Origin: Cymbomonas tetramitiformis | Taxonomy: Eukaryota; Chlorophyta; Pyramimonadophyceae; Pyramimonadales; Pyramimonadaceae | DNA: 64,000 nt | Direction of reading: 5' to 3' | Assembly: GCA_001247695.2 (NCBI GenBank) | Contig: LGRX02035214.1 | Span: forward strand, 16,305 to 80,304 | In this document: piece by piece, positions 20,866-32,800 of the stretch | Numbering within the stretch: position 1 is the first letter of the stretch | How the letters are laid out: each line of letters opens with the position of its first letter | The notes under the pieces: model-generated | What the model was told of the DNA's origin: nothing | Database searches by the model: none | What the model saw: the letters and a program-made list of their open reading frames with translations, nothing else | Translations under genes and position numbers: made by a program

Positions 20866-21648
20866 CTACTCTATTGGAACAACTCTGTCGACCCACTCTC
20901 CGATGTCAATAAGCTCTTTGAAAGATCCGCCATGTGCCAAAAACTCGTATAAATGAAACTCGATGTCTGTTGCACCTAGCTTTATCAGTTCGGTGTGCGC
21001 TAGCTGTCCCCAGTCGTGCTGCACCACAGGATCTGAGTCCCCGTGTCCCATGAAAATAGGGGTTGTGCCGTTCCAAGTTGTTGGTAGGTTGTTGAAACGA
21101 GGGAGGTCGCAGGAAAGCCCAATGACTCCAGAGATTCGGGTATTGATATTCTCATCTATCAGGGCAGAATAAAGGGCTAGCGAACCTCCTTGCGAAAACC
21201 CGCCGAGAATAACCTTGGAGTTGGGCCGAGATAGTTCGTCTATAACCAATTGACTTACTCGTTTTGAGGACTCCTCCAATCCTTCACAGGGCTCTTCGGT
21301 GCGATCTGCTAAACCCAAAAGGTCATACCAGGAAGTTGTACGCGATCCCCGATTCATGGTTACAGGCTGAGAATGCGCATTCGGTAACACCAGCCGCAGA
21401 CCAGGTGGCCCGTGTTCAGAAAAGACATCGGCCCAACCGTGTGCACTGTCACCGAGTCCATGTAAAAATACTAATGTGCCTTGGTAAGGCGCTCCTCTTC
21501 GTGGTTCGATGACCACTGTTGGTGGAATTTCATCGCCTTCTGCTGTACAAAAGCTCCTGCCGTAGGGCTGTTTCACGTGTGCGCCCGTAACCTGAGGCAA
21601 CGCCCGTGAGGGTAGTATCTGACGAGCACAGCGCAGTGCCCGGAGCAT
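20866..21648 (-). CDS. Acyl-protein thioesterase / lysophospholipase-like serine hydrolase
   Basis: A single uninterrupted frame of 260 residues from the ATG at 21648; the frame is open five codons further upstream but without an ATG. Fold markers, numbered from that Met: 'TLVFLHGLGDSAHGW' (oxyanion region, about 58-72), 'SWYD' near 106, nucleophile motif GFSQGG with Ser152, 'GHGDSDPVV' with the acid Asp near 204-206, and the catalytic His239 in 'FLAHGG'. This is the APT1/2 (LYPLA) family, which removes palmitoyl groups from S-acylated proteins and can hydrolyse lysophospholipids. The first 45 residues are Arg/Ser/Ala-rich with few acidic residues, which suggests an organelle-targeting presequence, possibly mitochondrial. 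Unlike both neighbouring genes it has no introns. Length beyond the presequence is normal for the family. Confidence 0.92.
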   Translation of the reverse strand: MLRALRCARQILPSRALPQVTGAHVKQPYGRSFCTAEGDEIPPTVVIEPRRGAPYQGTLVFLHGLGDSAHGWADVFSEHGPPGLRLVLPNAHSQPVTMNRGSRTTSWYDLLGLADRTEEPCEGLEESSKRVSQLVIDELSRPNSKVILGGFSQGGSLALYSALIDENINTRISGVIGLSCDLPRFNNLPTTWNGTTPIFMGHGDSDPVVQHDWGQLAHTELIKLGATDIEFHLYEFLAHGGSFKELIDIGEWVDRVVPIE

Positions 21649-21663
21649 TTTCCGAATATACAA

Positions 21664-23178
21664 TATACAATATTGAACCCAGACTTACTTTGCGCTCAAA
21701 TTATCTCGAGGTATCCAACATGATAACATCCTTCATGCGAGCGAAAGCTATTATATTTCAGGAGTGGACACACGATACGACACGATCTCGATGCGACATC
21801 ACAACAAAATTCCCAAACCAGTTTTAACGACGCGACGGGGTCTGACTCCGCTCGCCCCGTCCGGTCGCGTGGTCCGTGACAATGTAACTTTTAACTAAAA
21901 AATAATGGGGAACAATAATGCCATGTAGGGAAGCACGACAGGACAATAGGGAAAGGTACTTTTGAATTGTCACGTAATGTAAACTTGAGAGAGAATTTCC
22001 GAGTTTTTCATGAAGACGGGGCAACGTCGTCGAGAAGTGCGCGCAACGCAACTGTTCGACACACTTTTGTGATTTTGAACAGGTATCGCCTCGATTTCCA
22101 AACTCCGCGCTGCCTTGTTGAGTGCTGATTTCCTATGAAAGTAAATTTTTCTAAACGTGGTGTTTTGTGTGCCGTATAGTTTCCACAATTTCCTGTAGAC
22201 GTGGACATCGTCTCAAAGACTATTTCCGCTTCGGTGAGTTACTCCCAGCACGTCACGATCTTCCCCTCCCTTTTCCTGAGCTGATCGGAGAGAATATTGG
22301 TATTTAAATCCCCTGTACTTTGCTAAATGCGATACTTAAAGTCTGTTGCAAATCTCGTGCACGTTGAGAAAGCTCTTTTGGGGGCCATGTGAATAAGATC
22401 ATCTTCACCCACCCGCCGCCCTCATGGGAGGCGACGTGCAGTATCGCCAGACACTGCTCCGCACTTGCTGGCGATTGTATTTTTTGGGGACTGCCTCAAC
22501 GCCCGTTGCGCTTTTCGAAGTGCTCTACTGTCCTGGCCCATTGTGCATCCTTAGTCGAGCTGTATGTACGAGCTCAACCACATCAGCTGTTGCTGTTGGT
22601 GACTTAATGCAACTCTTGCCGATGGCTGTCAGCAAAATAAACCACAAGCCGTACAGGCGGGCCGATTTCCTGGGACGCGGTCGCCCTTATCGCGTCCCGG
22701 TTAGCACTTGCAGTCCTGGTCTGGGCAGGTCTGGAACGCAGCCAGGGGGCGTAATCTTGTAGTGTGGACGCCCTCAACATCTCCCGTTGCCGTTGCCATC
22801 GGCTTACTGACCTGCGCCAATCTGCCTCAAGATGGTTGTCACGTGCAGCCCCAGGCCGAGCTGGTCCGCCAAGCTAGCTGCAGGGGGCCTGCACTCTTTT
22901 GCTGAGTTGGCGTTCGCGTCTCCCGCTGCCTTTAGTGAAATACATTGCTGTGCTGCGCCGATCTGCCTTGCAAACCAGGCGACGTGCTCCTGTAGTAAGG
23001 CGACGGCGGCATCATTGTGAAGAGGGGAGTAATTTGGAGCACTTTATATATGGGGAAGGGTTGCTTGAAATGTCGGGCGAGGGGGACTGCGACGTGAAAT
23101 AGGGGGGTCCGGGGTGCAGCGTTGCAGTTGAAACAGGCGAGTGTGGGATAGCACTGCGCTGTAGAGGGAGTGTGCTGT
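21664..23178. other. Intergenic, no gene supported
   Basis: Only short overlapping open stretches in several frames; nothing looks conserved. Around 22490-23000 there are weak internal resemblances (segments around CGCCCTCAAC and CTGCGCC-ATCTGCC), probably degenerate repeats. Confidence 0.5.
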
Positions 23179-23430
23179 TGCCTTGAGCTTTAGGGCGGAG
23201 GGGCTTTGTGCCTTGAGCTTTAGGGCGGAGGGGCTTGTGTGCCTTGAGCTTTAGGGCGAAGGGGCTTGTGTGCTTGAGCTTTAGGGCGGAGGGGCTTGTG
23301 TGCCTTGAGCTTTAGGCGGAGGGGCTTGTGTGCCTTGAGCTTTAGCGGAGGGGCTTGTGTGCCTTGAGCTTTAGGGCGGAGGGGCTTGTGTGCCTTGAGC
23401 TTTAGGGCGGAGGGGCTTGTGTGCCTTGAG
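23179..23430 (+). repeat. Minisatellite, about 31-bp unit, about 8 copies
   Basis: Unit CCTTGAGCTTTAGGGCGGAG plus GGGCTTGTGTG, with small indels between copies. It lies about 400 bp upstream of the GT77 start codon, in the likely promoter or 5' leader region. Confidence 0.95.
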
Positions 23431-23831
23431 TCGCGCAGGGGAACTCGCTCTGCGTTTGCTACCTCGTGTTTCTGTAGAGACGCTCAAAGCAAGGTAAGCT
23501 TGACACGTCTTTCACCGAAGTTGCCGACTGGGCTGTGAATCGTCCCTTCTCCAGGAGATCACCGTGTCATAATCACGAACATCATTCGGAACCTACAACT
23601 CATGGTCCTTGTTAGTGTTTATGTTCAAATCGATGGCACCACTTTCTCATGCTTTTGTGGTTTTCACATCTTTTATTGCAACAACGTGTGATCTCGGAAA
23701 GGATCAACTATTTTTGGGGACCCGTTGTCTCTCTTGCAGGACTGCGATCGCAAACAAAACTTCGACCTCCTGCCTACCGCGTTACCTGGGCAAACTTGAG
23801 CAGTGGTGGTGCAGCCGTTCTGGGGTTCAAG

Positions 23832-26800
23832 ATGGCGAAGCAGTCTTGGAGTGCCGACTGCTCGGCCAGGTTTTTGCACCGAGTCGGAGGTTGCCTCCTC
23901 TCGTTGATGCTGGCACATTTTGCCTTGAACAGCCACCTCTTCCACGTCCACCTCACGCATCACACCCCGCACAACACGCGGAATCCTCACGGGCGCTCCA
24001 GGCAAAATGTCGGATGGTCCGACCTACATTCTACGGATGCAAGCTCATCTGAAAGCGGCCTGACCTTGTCACCCCCGCCCGCTGCCAAGGCGCATCCTAT
24101 ATGGGGGACCCTTCTACCCCCTGCTCCTGCCTCGATCATGCTCACCTTCGGCAGCTCAGCTGTCAGCGACTTCATTCTGAACTGGTGAACATCCTCCACC
24201 CCTTCCCTGTAGCTACCCTTGCTGTTCTGCTGCGAAACCGTACACGAGCGTGCTCCCCCTGCTGTAACTCTATGACAGGACTCGGCACACGGGCGTGCTC
24301 CCCTCGCTGTAGCTCTATGACAGGACTCTTCACCCAGCACTTATCAAGCTCTAGTTCTACCTGTTTTTTAGCCGAGCAGCATATACTCTCCCTCACCTGC
24401 TGACCCATAGTATCCCACGATGATTTTCCGCAGCCAGGTCATCTGACGACATGCTTACCGTCCGATGACATTGATTTCTGCCATCGCTCCTCCGATGCAC
24501 CGCGATGCAGCGCGCGTGCTCAGCGATGCCAAAATGACCGCCAGATGCGATGCGCCGCGTCCGCAATCATAGGGCCGCTTCGAGCACATCCGAGCTCTCT
24601 GTCGGGGTGCGGATCTACGGCTGAGCACCCGCGGCACGCGGGATGCCCAAGCATGGCATGGACACCTTGTTGTTTCCTATGCGCCCTGGATGGAAGTCCT
24701 TCAGCCGAGGCGCTTGCCATTGGTGCAGGGTGAAGGCGGTGGAGGCTATTCCCACCTTGAGGCCGTACGTCGTGGCAGCTATGGATGAGGAGCTGCTCGA
24801 GCTGTGCCGGTCGAAGGGTATTCCCTCCTTCCTTGCGCAGGGCGCGGACATCATTGGTGACAAGCGGAATCTCGGAGTGAATGGCCAGGGACGCGGCGAC
24901 GAACAAAGGCTCGGCGCTGATCGGTGAGCCCAGCGGGTGGACCTGACGCACATTGGAAGAAGGAAGTAACCAATCAGGCACCTGAACCGGGATTCTGTGG
25001 GATCACTTTCAGAAGAGAGTGGGCTTTGGGGAGTCAGCTATTCCCGTACCCGTGCATACGGCAATTGCATCCCGGCATTGAGAGGCACCAGACATGCCCC
25101 CATTTGCGCTAGATCACACCGGCCATGGGCATATTTTCGCTCATCAATAAATGCACATAGCTCCTGAAAAGGAAGGGTACATCCAGCATGTTCCTCGCAT
25201 TCCAAATTATAGCTGTGACCTCTCGAATTGAGCGTGTCAGGCGGTGGCAGCAAGCAAGATCTCCCCTCATGAAGCCGTTGGTGCTTAGCATCTTGCAGAT
25301 CAGTGGCATGTGAAGTGCCCTAAGGTGCTTTGAGCCGTTGATGTTTAGCATCTTGCAGATCGGTGGCATGTGAACTGCCCTAAGGTGCTTTGAGCCGTTG
25401 ATGCTTAGCATCTTGCAGATCGGTGGCATGTGAAGTGCCCTAAGGTGCTTTGAGCCGTTGATGTTTAGCATCTTGCAGATCAGTGGCATGTGAACTGCCT
25501 GAAGGTGCTTTGAGCCGTTGATGTTTAGCATCTTGCAGATCAGTGATATGTGAACTGCCCGAAGGTGATTTGAGCCGTTGATGTTTAGCATCTTGCAGAT
25601 CAGTGGCATGTGAAGTGCCCTAAGGTGCTTTGAGCCGTTGATGTTTAGCATCTTGCAGATCAGTGGTATGTGAACTGCCCGAAGGTGCTTTGAGCCGTTG
25701 ATGTTTAGCATCTTGCAGATCGGTGGCATGTGAAGTGCCCTAAGGTGCTTTGAGCCGTTGATGTTTAGCATCTTGCAGATCGGTGGTATGTGAAGTGCCC
25801 TAAGGTGCTTTGAGCCGTTGATTAGCATCTTGCAGATCGGTGGCATGAAGTGCCCTGCTTGAGCCGTTGATGTTTAGCATCTTGCAGATCAGTGGCATGT
25901 GAAGTGCGCTAAGGTGATTTGAGCCGTTGATGTTTAGCATCTTGCAGATCGGTGGCATGTGAACTACCCTAAGGTGATTTGAGCCGTTGATGTTTAGCAT
26001 CTTGCAGATCAGTGGCATGTGAAGTGCCCTAAGGTGCTTTAAGCCGTTGATGTTTAGCATCTTGCAGATCGGTGGCATGTGAAGTGCGCTAAGGTGCTTT
26101 GAAGCCCGTAGTTAGTTGGGAGGCATCAGCCTGCACACCTACGGTTCGCAATTCCATCCGCAAGCACGAGTTTGGGAAACTCCGGATTCCTACTTGCAGA
26201 GAATCGGTGATCTACGGCTCAGACCGACAGGCCCTCTCAAGCTTGTGCAGCTCTCCTACATGTCGATGATTTCGATGCCAGCGTCAACGGCGATTTGCAT
26301 TGGCACACATTGCACACAGTACTGGGCGGACCCTTACAGTGCACCTCGGCGGCGAAGTGCGCACTGTGACAGCACTGCACCGGCCTTGCTGCTCTGCATC
26401 GGCTATCAAGTGTGAAATGCGGCATTGCCAACTTATGAGATAAACAGGATATGACTGCCGTGAAAGTTTTGTCGAGTCCGCGATGACAAGCAAACCATGT
26501 CCGAACATTCTCTGAGCATATATTCATATAAGTCGAGTTCTCTGACCCACCACCAACACCGCCTTCTGAGTTTCTCATACTGAAGCGATCCCAAGTGTGA
26601 CGGATGACGTGTGAATGGCCTGTGCGGTGCGGCCTGCTGCAGATACTACCGCACGGACGGTGCTGCCTTCAAGAAGATGGGAGCGGTGAAGGCTAGGCTG
26701 CTCCAGGTACTGTCCCGCCTAATCCTTTCCCTCCCCCCTTCCTCTCTCTCTCGCTCTCTCCATTTTTATCTTGGGGTAGCACCAGCGGCAGGGAAGTGCT

Positions 26801-29800
26801 CTGGACATGGTGGTGCAGGGGTATCAGCGGGTGAGTTTAGGCGAACAGCGTCAGGGTCGAGTGCAAGAACGCCTGACACGGCGCGCGATGCGTCCTCGGT
26901 GTGGGTTGTCGACAGGCAATGCTGGAGGCAGGGTATGATGTGTTCATCAGGTGCGCCTCCGAGCTCCCCCATGCGCGCGCGCGCTTGCCACCTGGGGCAT
27001 GGGCCCCGCAGTCGCCTTGCTCGTCCAAGTCAATTGTTTCCTGCGCTCGCCGCGCCCGTCTGGACCGCTCGACACGAAACGCCGTGTGGTACTAGGTCGG
27101 AATGCGCGCCCTGATATGAGCGCCATCTGTTTTGGAGGAACGGCTGAGCCCTGCTCAACTCCAACCTCGGACTGGTTGAGGCGCTCCCTGATGTGCTCAC
27201 CACTGGGGGGCATTTCTGGGGCGCAGCGATGCCGACGTGGTGTGGAAAGGGGACCCGTGGCACGTGGTGGGGCGCGTGGACCACCCGGCAGAGGTGCGTG
27301 AGGACTGCTCGATCCTGGCGGAGGCAGACGTCCTTGTGAGCACCGACTGCATCAACTACAGCGAGGACTTTGGCCCCGGGCAGATCGTGCATGAGTTCAA
27401 TACCGGAATGCTGTTCCTGCGGGCCAGTAATGCGACGATCGAGCTGACCAAGGAGTGGCAGGTAATCATGACACCCGAAGTCAGGGTAGCTGCGGCATCC
27501 ATGAGAAGCTTCCGAGATGCGTGGGGCATTGCTCGCAGCAGCGCAACTGCGGGACCGCGCTTGTGCTTGCCAACCTGAGCTTTGGTCCTCGTGGGGAAGG
27601 CTGCGGGCCGACGCTGCGAGGGGCTGGCCGGCTGGCAGATCAGGGCACTGGAGACCACGGATGGGCACGACCAGGCAGAGTTCAACCGCATTCTCCGAGG
27701 CCTGTACTTCCCGGGCACTGCTGGCAAGAACCCGCACAGCGCTTACATGCCCTGGCCGTACCTCCCGACTTATCTGGAGATCCCCGACTCTGCGCCCAGG
27801 CGGACCTCCAGGTGGCACATCGTTTTCTACCCACGTACATCGCCGGCAGAACCCCCAACCCCCTTTCCCCCGCGCTTCCGGTCCAATCCTACCCTCATCA
27901 CTTTTTGCCACCTCAAAGTTTACTCCTAACTATCAGGGAGATTGAGCTTCCAGCACTTCTGTCAGTCGCGTGGTTCCCTGAGATTGAGATTGAGCTTCCA
28001 GCACTTCTGTCAGTCGTGGTTCCCCTGAGATTGAGATTGAGCTTTCCAGCACTTCTGTCAGTCGCGTGGTTCCCCTGAGATTGAGACTGGCTTCCAGCAC
28101 TTCTGTCAGTCGCGTGGTTCCCCTGAGCTGGCAGCTGAAGATTGAGATTGAGCTTGAGATTGAGCTTCCAGCACTTCTGTCAGTCGCGTGGTCCCCTGAG
28201 ATTGAGATTGAGCTTCCAGCACTTCAGTCAGTTGCTGGTTCCCCTGAGCTGGCAGCTGAAGATTGAGATTGAGCTTGAGATTGAGCTTCCAGCACTTCTG
28301 TCAGTCGCTGGTTCCCCTGAGCTGGCAGCTGAAGATTGAGATTGAGCTTGGGATTGAGCTTCCAGCACTTCTGTCAGTCGCGTGGGTCCCCTGAGATTGA
28401 GATTGACCTTCCAGCACTTCAGTCAGTCGCGCGGTTCCCCTGAGCTTGAGATTGAGCTTCCAGCACTTCTGTCAGTCGCGTGGTTCCCCTGAGCTGGCAG
28501 CTGAAGATTGAGATTGAGCTTGAGATTGAGCTTCCAGCACTTCTGTCAGTCGCGTGGTTCCCCTGAGCTGGCAAAGCGGCAGCTCAGCGCATACACCTGC
28601 GATGGTGCCAGGGCTCCTCGTGGTAGACTTCGATGGAGTCTGACTCCCTCTGCCGTGAGGTCATGAGGGCGCACTGCTTTCGATTGGCTCACAGCGGACC
28701 GTGCTCCCCGCCTGTAGCGCAAATAGCGCTTGATCGGCCATCGCGCGTCCACGTGTGCGCGTGCATGCAGGTCACACACCCAGCCCGGTTAAGCTTCGTT
28801 CATCCTCTCGGGTGGTGGTGGGCTGGGTTGAGCCCTCGGGGCCGCGCGCCATCCAGCGCGCTGCTTCGCGACTTCCCCTCGATGCATCCCGGCAGTGCTT
28901 GCAGCGCATGCCGCGAATATGTAGCAGTGTCATGATTTGTCATTGGAACACATATGCCTAACGCGGCCCCCTTCCACAGGGCCGATTTGTACCCCATCAA
29001 GCTCAATGGTCAGCTGAAGCAGCTTGTGAGCACCCATTTTCCCGTCCTTCCCCTCCTGCTTCGCCACGCGGATTGTTGCCCTGGCGCAGCAACCCCACAA
29101 GCCCGAGCGACATACCTTGGCATCCTCTTTTGCCTGGCTCCCGCAGATTAGTGGTGCCATGGCTCCTGCGATGTGGACGTGCCGGGCTAGCTCGCGACAT
29201 GGGCTCCGGCTCGTTGCACCACTGACGGACCAGTAAAGAGTCTGTCGATGGATGCAGGGTAATCTCACGGATGCGATGTGGTCCGTCGATGGATGCAGGG
29301 TAATCTCACGGATGCGATGTGGTCCGTCGATGGTTGCAGAGAAGGTCTCACGGATGCGATGTGGGCCGCCGATGGATGCAGGGTAATCTCACGGATGCGA
29401 TGTGGTCCGTCGATGGTTGCAGGGTAATTGCACGGATGCGATGTGGTCCGTCGATGGATGCAGGATAATCCCACGGATGCGATGTGGGCCGTTGATGGAT
29501 GCAGGATTAATCCCACGGATGCGATGCGGACCGTTAATGGATGCAGGATAATCTCACGGATGCGATGTGGAAAACCCACAACAATCACAAAGCAAAGCAA
29601 ATTCGGGATACCTACTGGATGTGGCACGGCCGCCTCAAGGTGCACTTCTGCTTCCTCACTCGTCCCTTGGGAAATGCAAACTTGGCCAAACTCTTTGCAG
29701 CACATGTGACGCATACGTCAGCAAATGCGTCAGCACATACGTCTGCACATGCGTCAGCACACTCAGATCCCTTCCGGATTATGATATCTTGCGGTGCCCA

Positions 29801-32800
29801 CCGGTCTCCGAGGATGCCGCGTCGCAGTCGCCGGTCTCCGAGGATGCCGCGCCGCAGTCGCCGGTCTCCGAGGATGCCGCGCCGCAGTCGCCGGTCTCCG
29901 AGGATGCCGCGTCGCAGTCGCCGGTCTCCGAGGATGCCGCAGTCGCCGGTCTCCAGGATGCCGCGTTGCAGTCGCCGGTCTCCAAGGATGCCGCGCCGCA
30001 GTCGCCGGTCTCCGAGGATGCCGCGTTGCAGTCGCCGGTCTCCGAGGATGCCGCGTTGCAGTCGCCGGTCTCCGAGGATGCCGCGTCGCAGTCGCCGGTC
30101 TCCGAGGATGCCGCGCCGCAGTCGCCGGTCTCCGAGGATGCCGCGTCGCAGTCGCCGGTCTCCGAGGATGCCGCGTTGCAGTCGCCGGTCTCCGAGGATG
30201 CCGCGTTGCAGTCGCCGGTCTCCGAGGATGCCGCGCCGCAGTCGCCGGTCTCCGAGGATGCCGCGCCGCAGTCGTTGCGGATCATCTCTAAAGTTGTGCT
30301 AACGCCTGCACTAATCCATTGCGGTGATTACATGCGCTGCTAAGGGAGATGCCACGTCTTGCACTAGCTTGAGCGTGGCACCGTAGTGCCCGTGGCATGA
30401 CGCAGGTACAATCATACCTGAAAGATGATACTCCTGATGACACCCCTGATGACAGCACTACGGTTCTTGTTGCGTTGCCCCGAAAAGAGCTGAAAGCTGT
30501 GGGACGGGTCGGGAGGGAGGGCGGGAGGCGGGGAAGCGGCAGGTGGGGGAACTTGCCGATGGCGGAGTTCTTGAATGGGCACATGTTCTTCACGAGGCGC
30601 GTGCAGGAGTACTCCGGCATCAAGCCCATTGCCGTGCATCTGACCTATCAGTTTGGTGACACGGCTGACTATGTCTACGGTGCGTGTGCCTCGCCATCAC
30701 CCAATTCGCCTCTAGGCCCACCACCAATGGCATGGAACGTAGCAGCAAGCACGTACACCTTTCAGGCGCCAAGGGGCTGGTACTGCCTCCCAGTCTATAC
30801 CAAGAGGGGCGCCACTTCCCCACCCGAGAAACAGCCGCCTGCTCCGGGTCCCTACTATACCGCTGTGCCACGAGCAGCGCCGCTTTCTCCCTGCAGGGAC
30901 TAGGTCCCGCTGTTGGACATGGTGCACGCGCCGCACTGTTTGAGCCGCACTCGCTCTTGTTGCACTGATGAAGTGTCAGGGAGACCTGAGGGGGCTGAGG
31001 TGCTTGATGACCTGAACGGGTTACACAATTATTTATTCCCGGTGCGTAACTCTGCGAAGCTCTCGTGTGAACATAAAAGAAGGCAGCTGAGGCCTCTGCC
31101 GCTCCACTGGCTTTCTCATTCACATGTCCGTCGGTATGATTCCTCTTGGATCCGACGTACCAACACGAGCCCTTCAGTCGTCAATCAGGGCTCAGCTTTG
31201 GATAAGCGCCGATATTTTTCGAAGCCCGCTGAAACTCCGTGGACTGCAAGTCAAACCGAATGATATCCGATGCCCCGCGGGGGGGGGGTCTTGCTTCAAT
31301 GCGATTCGCTACTGCATAACAAAGAGAAGGAAGCGGGAGTCTCTTTGGCCTCGCGAGAAGTCTTGCTTCAATGGATTAGCTACTGCATATAAAGGAGAAG
31401 GAAGGCGAGTCTCTTTGGCCCCGGGAGGAAGTCCTGCTTCAATGTGATTCGCTACTGCATATAAAAGGAAAAGGAAAGGCCCGAGTCTCTTTGGCTTTCC
31501 TTGGGGGGTCTTTGCTTCAATGCGTTAAGCTACTGCATATCAAGAAGGAAAGGAAAGGCGAGTCTCTTTGGCCCTAGTGAGGGTCTTGCTTCAATGTGAT
31601 GCAGCTACTGCATACAAAGAGAGAAGGAAGAGAGCGAGTCTCTTTGGCTTCGCGGGGGACATACTTGCTTCAATGCGATTCGCTACTGCATGTAAGGAGA
31701 AGGAAGAGCGAGGCATCTCTTTGGCCTCGCGAGAGGTCTTGCTTCAATGCGGTCGCTACTGCATACAAGGAGAAGGAAGCGAGTCTCTTTGGCCTCGCGG
31801 GGCGTCTTGCTTCCATGCGATTACAGCACTGCATATAAAGGAGAAGGAAGGCTGAGTCTCTTTGGCCTCGCGCAGAAGTCTTGCTTCAATGCGTTAAGCT
31901 GCATATGGAAGAAGAGAGGCGAGTCTCTTTGGCCTCGCGGAGGGAAGTCCCTGCCTCCAATGTGATTCGCTACTGCATGTCAAGGGAGAAGGAGAGGCGG
32001 TCTCTTTGGCTTCGCGGGGGGGGTCTTGCTTCAATGCGTTAAGCTACTGCATATAAGGAGAAGGAAGGCGAGTCTCTTTGGCCTCGCGGGGGGAGGGTGC
32101 TTGCTTCAATGCCGATTCGCTACTGCATACCAAAAGGAGAAGAGGAAGGCGAGTCTCTTTGGCCTCGCGGGGCGGATCTTCCATGCGATTAGCTAGCATA
32201 ATAAGGAGAAAGGAAGCTGAGTCTCTTTGACCCTCGCGCAGAAGTCTTGCTTCAATGTTAAGCTGCATAGTAAAAAAGGAGAAGGAAGGCGAGTCTCTTT
32301 GGCCTCGCGCAGGGGGGGGTCTTGCTTCAATGCGATTCGCTACTGCATGTAAAGGAGAAGGAAGGCGAGTCTCTTTGGCCCCGCACCTCACTGGGATCTG
32401 TTTGGTTCTCGGAGACACGTCTTGAGGAGCTCGCATACTCTCCCACGTGGCAGGGAAGAGGCAAAGGCTGCGCGAGATGGGGATGTGGCTGATGGAGGAG
32501 GAGGAGTACTTCACGGAAGGCACTTTCCTGACCGTGGTGGACGAGCATGACGGCATCGAACCCATCATTCATCCCTATGCCAAGACGTGAGCTCCCCAGC
32601 ACGCGCAAACAGGGCGTGCTGAATCCTGTATCCCCGGAGTGGGTGTATAGCAGGCAGCTACTTAGATTCCTGAGGTGCGGGCATGCCATTGGCAGGTCGG
32701 TGTCCCTTGGTACATCACTCAAGAAGGCACGACAGGCTGTGGGGAGAGACACTGATGTGAAGCCCAAATATGATGACAGGCTGCGGGGGAGGTCAGGCGG

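Noticed and set aside
23179..23430. Regular repeats as a CRISPR array
   Set aside because: Head-to-tail units without unique spacers in a eukaryotic context, as with all arrays in this window.
25109..26078. Long minus-strand frames of 245 and 92 codons
   Set aside because: They are made almost wholly of a 60-bp tandem unit inside a GT77 intron; the period being divisible by three explains the openness.
29541..30343. Several 160-258-codon frames on both strands
   Set aside because: They arise from the 30-bp minisatellite (16 copies) between two phase-matched exons; there is no independent evidence of coding.
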